Shown one piece after another: positions 59,443 through 64,000 of a DNA stretch of 64,000 bases. The translations under genes and the position numbers were made by a program. Numbering within the stretch: position 1 is the first letter of the stretch; the number at the start of each line of letters is the position of its first letter. Source of the DNA: Mixta theicola. GTDB lineage: Bacteria > Pseudomonadota > Gammaproteobacteria > Enterobacterales > Enterobacteriaceae. The notes under the pieces were generated by a model that saw nothing but the letters and a program-made list of their open reading frames with translations, was not told the DNA's origin and ran no database searches. The stretch is from NCBI RefSeq assembly GCF_002895925.1, contig NZ_NWUO01000001.1:124001-188000 (forward strand). The letters are read 5' to 3'.

Positions 59443-60363
59443 ATGACTCAGTTGCCTCAATTTTCTCGCGATCTGCTACATCCGCGTTACTGGTTACTCT
59501 GGCTTGGTATTGGCCTGCTTTATCTGGTGGTTTTGCTGCCCTATCCGGTGCTTTATCATCTTGGCTGTGGTTTGGGCCGTCTTTCGATGCGCTTTATGAA
59601 ACGGCGCGCGGCGATCGCCCAACGTAATATTGAACTGTGCTTTCCTCAGATGCCGCCCGCCGAGCGCGATGCGCTGCTGAAGCGCAACTTTGAATCGGTG
59701 GGTATGGGTTTTCTGGAAACCGGCATCGCCTGGTTCTGGCCTGACTGGCGGGTGCGCAAGTGGTTCACCGGTATCGGTGATGAGCATATTCAGCAGGCAA
59801 AGCGCGAGCAAAAAGGCATTCTGCTGATCGGGATGCATTTCCTTTCTCTGGAGCTGGGCGCACGCATGTTCGGTATGCTGAATCCGGGCATCGGCGTTTA
59901 TCGCCCTAATGACAATCCGCTGATCGACTGGCTGCAAATCTGGGGCCGGATGCGTTCGAATAAGAGCATGATCGATCGGAGGGATCTAAAAGGAATGATC
60001 CGCGCGCTGAAGGCGGGCGAGATCATCTGGTACGCGCCCGACCACGATTACGGCCCAAAAAGCAGCGTCTTCGTGCCCTTTTTCGCCGTGCCGGACGCGG
60101 CCTCGACCAAAGGCAGCTATATGCTGGTCCGCACCGCCAGGCCGGCGGTGATCCCTTTCCTGCCGCGTCGTCTGCCGCACGGTAAAGGCTACGAGCTGAT
60201 CGTTTTGCCAAACGTTGAAGATGTGCCAACGGATAACGAGGAAGCCACCGCAAAGCGGATGAATCAGATAGTCGAGGAAGCGGTACTGATGGCGCCGGAG
60301 CAGTATATGTGGCTGCATCGTCGTTTTAAAACCCGTCCGCCCGGCAAAGAAAAACTCTACTAA
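59443..60363 (+). CDS. lpxL: Lipid A biosynthesis lauroyltransferase LpxL
   Basis: 306 aa, as in E. coli. It adds laurate to Kdo2-lipid IVA at the inner membrane. One N-terminal helix (about 18-38), catalytic HFLSLE (His132/Glu137, the HX4[DE] motif), and [19 protein letters not shown]. Plus strand, own promoter region. Confidence 0.96.
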   Translation: MTQLPQFSRDLLHPRYWLLWLGIGLLYLVVLLPYPVLYHLGCGLGRLSMRFMKRRAAIAQRNIELCFPQMPPAERDALLKRNFESVGMGFLETGIAWFWPDWRVRKWFTGIGDEHIQQAKREQKGILLIGMHFLSLELGARMFGMLNPGIGVYRPNDNPLIDWLQIWGRMRSNKSMIDRRDLKGMIRALKAGEIIWYAPDHDYGPKSSVFVPFFAVPDAASTKGSYMLVRTARPAVIPFLPRRLPHGKGYELIVLPNVEDVPTDNEEATAKRMNQIVEEAVLMAPEQYMWLHRRFKTRPPGKEKLY

Positions 60364-60510
60364 CCCGTTTTCCCTTTCGTTCCGCTACGGAGCGAAAGGG
60401 GCTTTTTGCCTCCCCGCTCCGCGCAGTTTTTTTAGCCCTGGCGCGATGTGGTGCTAAATCTTCGTCTATTCTTTCCTGAAACCATCCCCGAGGAGAATAA
60501 GGAGAAACTG

Positions 60511-60912
60511 ATGAGCATGTTTAGCACACTGGAAGAAGCTATCGATAGCGCCCGTGAAGAGTTCGTGGCGAATAACCCCGATCTGGATGAAGACGAGATT
60601 TCCGCAGGGCAGTTCAATCTGCAAAAATATGTGATGCGGGATGGCGAAATCATGTGGCAGGCAGAGTTTCTCGCTGATGAAAGCGATGATGGCGAGCTAT
60701 TGCCGATCCGCACCGGTGAAGCGGCGCAGGCCATTTTCGACGGCGACTTCGATGAGGTGGAGCTGCGCCAGGAATGGATGCCGGAAAACACGCTGCACGA
60801 ATGGGATGAGGGTGAATTCCAGCTGGAACCGCCGCTGGATACCGAAGAGGGCGAAGCGGTCGCCCAGGAGTGGGAAGACAGCGGCAGCAATAACGAGTCA
60901 GACCGCTGGTAA
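60511..60912 (+). CDS. msyB: Acidic protein MsyB
   Basis: 133 aa, very acidic (E. coli 124 aa). FSTLEEAIDSAREEFVANNP, QKYVMRDGEIMWQAEF and QEWMPENTLHEWDEGEFQLE are conserved. It suppresses secY/secA mutations in multicopy in E. coli, and its normal role is unclear. ATG 60511 follows AAGGAGAAACTG; an upstream extension is not conserved. Confidence 0.93.
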   Translation: MSMFSTLEEAIDSAREEFVANNPDLDEDEISAGQFNLQKYVMRDGEIMWQAEFLADESDDGELLPIRTGEAAQAIFDGDFDEVELRQEWMPENTLHEWDEGEFQLEPPLDTEEGEAVAQEWEDSGSNNESDRW

Positions 60913-60922
60913 CCACCAATAA

Positions 60923-61162
60923 TTACTCATAAGGCCCGTGATGCGCATCGACGGGTAACAGCAGCGTATCCAGCAGGGCCGACAGCGGCACGTCGATAAT
61001 GGTGAGAAAACGCCACGGCGTGTCGCGCACATCCCACTGTACGCCGGGATAATATTGGTTGCCGTGCCCCTGTCCGGGTATGGTGCGGCTGATAATACTG
61101 CCGCAGCCGGTTAACAGCAGTACCAGCGCCAGCAATGCTGCGCTGCGTAATCCTCTCTTCAA
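60923..61162 (-). CDS. yceK: YceK/YidQ-family lipoprotein
   Basis: 79 aa. Signal peptide with lipobox LTGC (Cys near residue 20), then SIISRTIPGQGHGNQYYPGV and LLPVDAHHGPYE, almost as in E. coli YceK. The start codon appears to be TTG (61162) behind AGGTAGCAGG; no ATG or GTG fits. Convergent with msyB. Function unknown. Confidence 0.88.
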   Translation of the reverse strand: MKRGLRSAALLALVLLLTGCGSIISRTIPGQGHGNQYYPGVQWDVRDTPWRFLTIIDVPLSALLDTLLLPVDAHHGPYE

Positions 61163-61261
61163 CCTGCTACCTCTTTGCCTCAGTCGGCGTCATTTTGGCT
61201 GCCCGGCGTTTGCGCGCCTTCTGACAATAAACCTGGCGTAACGCCGCGACGGGAAATAAAA

Positions 61262-61280
61262 AAGCGGCCCGCAAGCCGCT
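61262..61280 (-). terminator. opgH terminator
   Basis: Minus strand AGCGGC-TTGCGG-GCCGCT followed by TTTTTTATTT, about 50 bases after opgH. Confidence 0.85.
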
Positions 61281-61331
61281 ATTGAATAATGCTAATCTCT
61301 TTGCATCGGGAGCCCGGCCGAACGTTCTCAG

Positions 61332-63896
61332 CTATTTCGCCGGGGCGTACGCCAGCGGATTCAGCTGCAGCGTACGATAGTAGTCCTGCCACTCATGGTA
61401 CTTTTCTGCATCCTGCCACAGGCGATAGTGCAGACGCGCCAGGGCAACCGGATCGCTAATCAGCGCCAGGCGCTCATCGCGGCTCAGCTTCGTCGGCGCA
61501 TCGCTTAAGGCATGTTCAACCCGACGGTCACGCGCATGGTCCAGCAGATCGCTTTTCAGGTGACGCGAGGTCGCCATTGCGGTTGCCAGCGCGTTAAACG
61601 ACGGATGGAACAGCGCATGCATAAAGCCCTGCTTCAGCGCACGCTCGCGGTTCAGCTGCAGATAGGTATCGGTATCCACCAGCTCTTTCGGCGGCGCATA
61701 CTCTTCCGGGATCAGAAACAGCTTCGCACGCCTGGTCGCCAGCCCGTTGCTTGCCCGGCTGGAAATCACCGAGACAAACGGCGACAGAATCAGCGAGAAC
61801 ACAATCGGCGACAGCCACCACAGGAAGTTCAGATCCAGCCAGCCCATGCCGACGGCCCAGACAATACCCAGCAGCATCTGCGAACCATGACGACGGAACG
61901 CTTCGCTCCACGGCGTAGCATCATCGTCGCGCTGCGGCGAGTTCCACACCACTTCCCAGCCGAGGAAAGCGCTAACCACGAATACCGTATGGAACAGCAT
62001 ACGCACCGGCGCCAGCAGCACCGAGAACAGCATTTCCAGCAGCATCGACGCCAGCAGACGCAGCGCGCCGCCGTAGCCTTTCGCGCCCTTAAACCAGATC
62101 AGCACCACGCTCAGCAGCTTCGGCAGGAACAGCAGCACCAGCGTGGTGGAGAACAGCGCGATCGCCAGTTCCGGACGCCACTGTGGCCATACCGGGAACA
62201 GCTGGCGCGGCTGCAGGAAGTACTGCGGCTCCATTAGCGTATGCACCACCTGCAAGGCGGTAGAGAGCGCAAGGAACAGGAACCACAGCGGCGCGGAAAG
62301 ATAAGACATGACGCCGGTCAGGAACACCGCACGGTGAACCGGATGCATCCCTTTAACCAGGAACAGGCGGAAGTTCATCAGGTTGCCGTGACACCAGCGG
62401 CGGTCACGCTTCAGCTCATCCAGCAGATTCGGCGGCAGCTCTTCATACGAACCGGGCAGATCGTAGGCAATCCACACGCCCCAGCCGGCGCGACGCATCA
62501 GCGCGGCCTCGACGAAGTCATGCGAAAGGATCGATCCGGCAAACGAGCCTTCACCCGGCAGCGGCGCCAGCGCGCAGTGCTCGATAAAGGGCTTCACGCG
62601 GATAATGGCGTTATGGCCCCAATAGTGCGACTCGCCCAGCTGCCAGAAGTGAAGCCCGGCGGTAAACAGCGGCCCGTAAACGCGCGTGGCAAACTGCTGA
62701 CAGCGCGCATAGAGCGTATCCATACCGGACGCCTTCGGCGAAGACTGAATAATACCGGCGTTTGGATTCGCTTCCATCATGCGCACCAGACCGGTCAGAC
62801 ATTCGCCGCTCATTACGCTGTCCGCATCCAGCACCACCATATAGCTGTACTGGCTGCCCCAGCGGCGGCAGAAGTCATCGATGTTGCCGCTTTTACGCTT
62901 CACGCGGCGACGGCGGCGGCGATAAAAGATCTTCCCTGCCCCGCCCACGTCGCGCACCAGCTCCATCCAGGCTTTCTGCTCTGCCACAGCAATATCGGCA
63001 TCGTAGCTGTCGCTAAGGATATAAACATCAAAATGCTGGCTTTCTCCGCTGCGAACCACCGATTCCCAGGTGGCGCGCAAACCGGCAAAGACGCGTTCTA
63101 CGTCTTCGTTACAGATCGGCATAATCAGCGCGGTACGATGCGTGGGATCGATCGGCTCATTGCCGGTAAGCGAATAAGAGATACTGTACTTATCGCGCCC
63201 AATCAGCAGCTGAAGGAAGCCCATCAGCGCCGTCCAGAAACCGGCGGAGACCCAGCAGAACAGAATGGCGAACAGGAACAGAATCCCGGTCTGCAATACA
63301 TAAGGCAGCAGCTGCAGCAGCGACTGCTGCCAGTTCTGGTTGAGCATATCCATCGGATCGATCAGCGCCCAGCCCTGGTAAGGCAGAATGGTCTTCATAT
63401 ACCAGGTCGCGACTACCGTCTGGAAAATCGTCAGGATCAGCAGGATATAGCGACGAACTGAGCCGACGTGACGCCATTTATCTTCCTGGCGCTGTTCTTC
63501 CGCCGAGGCGTAGCGCGGCGTTGATTTATGTCCGCGCAGCGAATCCCAGGCGCGAGCCAGCGGGTTGGTACGCCAGGCTTCCGGGAACATCAGCGAACGC
63601 TTTACCGGCGGCATCGCCTTCAGCGTGGTGCGTCCGAGATAATCCTCGCTGAACTGCCTGCCGTCGTCCAGCGAGTCCGGCCAGCTCATTTTAATACGCG
63701 ATTTTACCGAGGTCAGCGGCGCGTCGTCGGGACGCACTTCGGCCAGGCCGTCCTGGCCCAGCTGCTGATGTAAGGTGCTGTAAATATCACCGCCCGCCTC
63801 CGGGGCGGGCAGATTTGACGACAGCGCCGCTTTGCCGTCCGACGGCAGCGGCAGCACGTCGATATAGTCAGCGGGAGTTAGGATTGATTTATTCAT
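61332..63896 (-). CDS. opgH: Glucans biosynthesis glucosyltransferase OpgH (MdoH)
   Basis: 854 aa inner-membrane GT2 enzyme making the beta-1,2 backbone of osmoregulated periplasmic glucans; it also links UDP-glucose to FtsZ in E. coli. Cytoplasmic N-terminus (about 1-140), helices near 150-215, GT2 domain with [27 protein letters not shown] (DxD) and [13 protein letters not shown] (Q/RxxRW), then six or so C-terminal helices. ATG 63896 overlaps the opgG stop by eight bases. Confidence 0.97.
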   Translation of the reverse strand: MNKSILTPADYIDVLPLPSDGKAALSSNLPAPEAGGDIYSTLHQQLGQDGLAEVRPDDAPLTSVKSRIKMSWPDSLDDGRQFSEDYLGRTTLKAMPPVKRSLMFPEAWRTNPLARAWDSLRGHKSTPRYASAEEQRQEDKWRHVGSVRRYILLILTIFQTVVATWYMKTILPYQGWALIDPMDMLNQNWQQSLLQLLPYVLQTGILFLFAILFCWVSAGFWTALMGFLQLLIGRDKYSISYSLTGNEPIDPTHRTALIMPICNEDVERVFAGLRATWESVVRSGESQHFDVYILSDSYDADIAVAEQKAWMELVRDVGGAGKIFYRRRRRRVKRKSGNIDDFCRRWGSQYSYMVVLDADSVMSGECLTGLVRMMEANPNAGIIQSSPKASGMDTLYARCQQFATRVYGPLFTAGLHFWQLGESHYWGHNAIIRVKPFIEHCALAPLPGEGSFAGSILSHDFVEAALMRRAGWGVWIAYDLPGSYEELPPNLLDELKRDRRWCHGNLMNFRLFLVKGMHPVHRAVFLTGVMSYLSAPLWFLFLALSTALQVVHTLMEPQYFLQPRQLFPVWPQWRPELAIALFSTTLVLLFLPKLLSVVLIWFKGAKGYGGALRLLASMLLEMLFSVLLAPVRMLFHTVFVVSAFLGWEVVWNSPQRDDDATPWSEAFRRHGSQMLLGIVWAVGMGWLDLNFLWWLSPIVFSLILSPFVSVISSRASNGLATRRAKLFLIPEEYAPPKELVDTDTYLQLNRERALKQGFMHALFHPSFNALATAMATSRHLKSDLLDHARDRRVEHALSDAPTKLSRDERLALISDPVALARLHYRLWQDAEKYHEWQDYYRTLQLNPLAYAPAK

Positions 63897-64000
63897 TGGC
63901 AGGCAACTGATAGCTCCATGTTTCCGTCAGCGCTTTATCACCGTTAACCAGTGCGGCACGCATTTCGGTCGGCTGCTTATTGTCTTTTACGCGAATGCGC
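63889..64000 (-). CDS. opgG: Glucans biosynthesis protein OpgG (C-terminal end only)
   Basis: The last 36 residues (…[26 protein letters not shown], stop at 63889-63891) are in frame to the window edge. Periplasmic glucan-modifying partner of OpgH; the opgG-opgH overlap is typical of the operon. Confidence 0.9.
   Translation of the reverse strand, partial: RIRVKDNKQPTEMRAALVNGDKALTETWSYQLPANE

Noticed and set aside
62241-63461. Long plus-strand frame opposite opgH (406 codons)
   Set aside because: Mirror of the opgH codon pattern; no start signal or family features.

Overview
The window is a chromosomal segment of a gammaproteobacterium of the Enterobacterales. Protein sequences and gene order follow the Escherichia coli mfd-to-opgG region closely. 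The rhamnogalacturonide-utilisation pair and the DUF3289/DUF943 genes suggest an Erwiniaceae-type genome (Pantoea/Mixta/Erwinia group). That genus-level placement is inference.

Layout. (1) 1-7693: 3' end of mfd, convergent with ycfJ, then ndh, ycfP and the compact minus-strand group hinT-ycfL-lpoB-thiK-nagZ (cell-wall recycling, PBP1B activation, thiamine salvage). (2) 7694-15020: an accessory segment between hinT and ptsG, where E. coli has fhuE. It starts with an operon for a GPH-family transporter and a GH105 unsaturated glucuronyl/rhamnogalacturonyl hydrolase (rhiT-rhiN type), whose promoter shows CRP- and KdgR-like sites. Next come an AT-rich DUF3289 gene with two tandem DUF943 paralogues, a 5' fragment resembling T6SS hcp, a class II microcin precursor broken by an 8-bp tandem duplication with its likely immunity gene, and a decayed phage lysis cassette (two holins, an endolysin fragment). 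(3) 15028-16749: ptsG and its control region. (4) 16750-32988: tatD-type gene, holB, tmk, mltG, pabC, the fatty-acid cluster fabF-acpP-fabG-fabD-fabH-plsX-rpmF-yceD, then maf/yceF, rluC and rne. (5) 33246-44851: a complete flagellar flg locus (flgL to flgB on minus; flgA, flgM, flgN on plus) with a FlhDC box and two sigma-28 promoters. (6) 44995-53743: murJ, yceM, rimJ, mdtH, grxB, yceB, pyrC, dinI, a small unknown gene, bssS. (7) 53846-64000: solA, a ProP-type transporter, trhO (yceA), an Old Yellow Enzyme, lpxL, msyB, yceK, opgH and the 3' end of opgG.

The part least explained by standard annotation is 10.8-15.0 kb. It looks like a small conflict island: DUF3289 as a candidate toxin or T6SS cargo, DUF943 as candidate immunity, hcp remnants, a microcin with immunity, and phage lysis remnants. 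Several genes there are broken by short tandem duplications or slippage. Many regulatory sites elsewhere could be read directly: the FNR box of ndh, SgrS/CRP/Mlc sites of ptsG, the FlhDC and FliA sites of flg, the start-switching leader of pyrC, and the SOS box of dinI.
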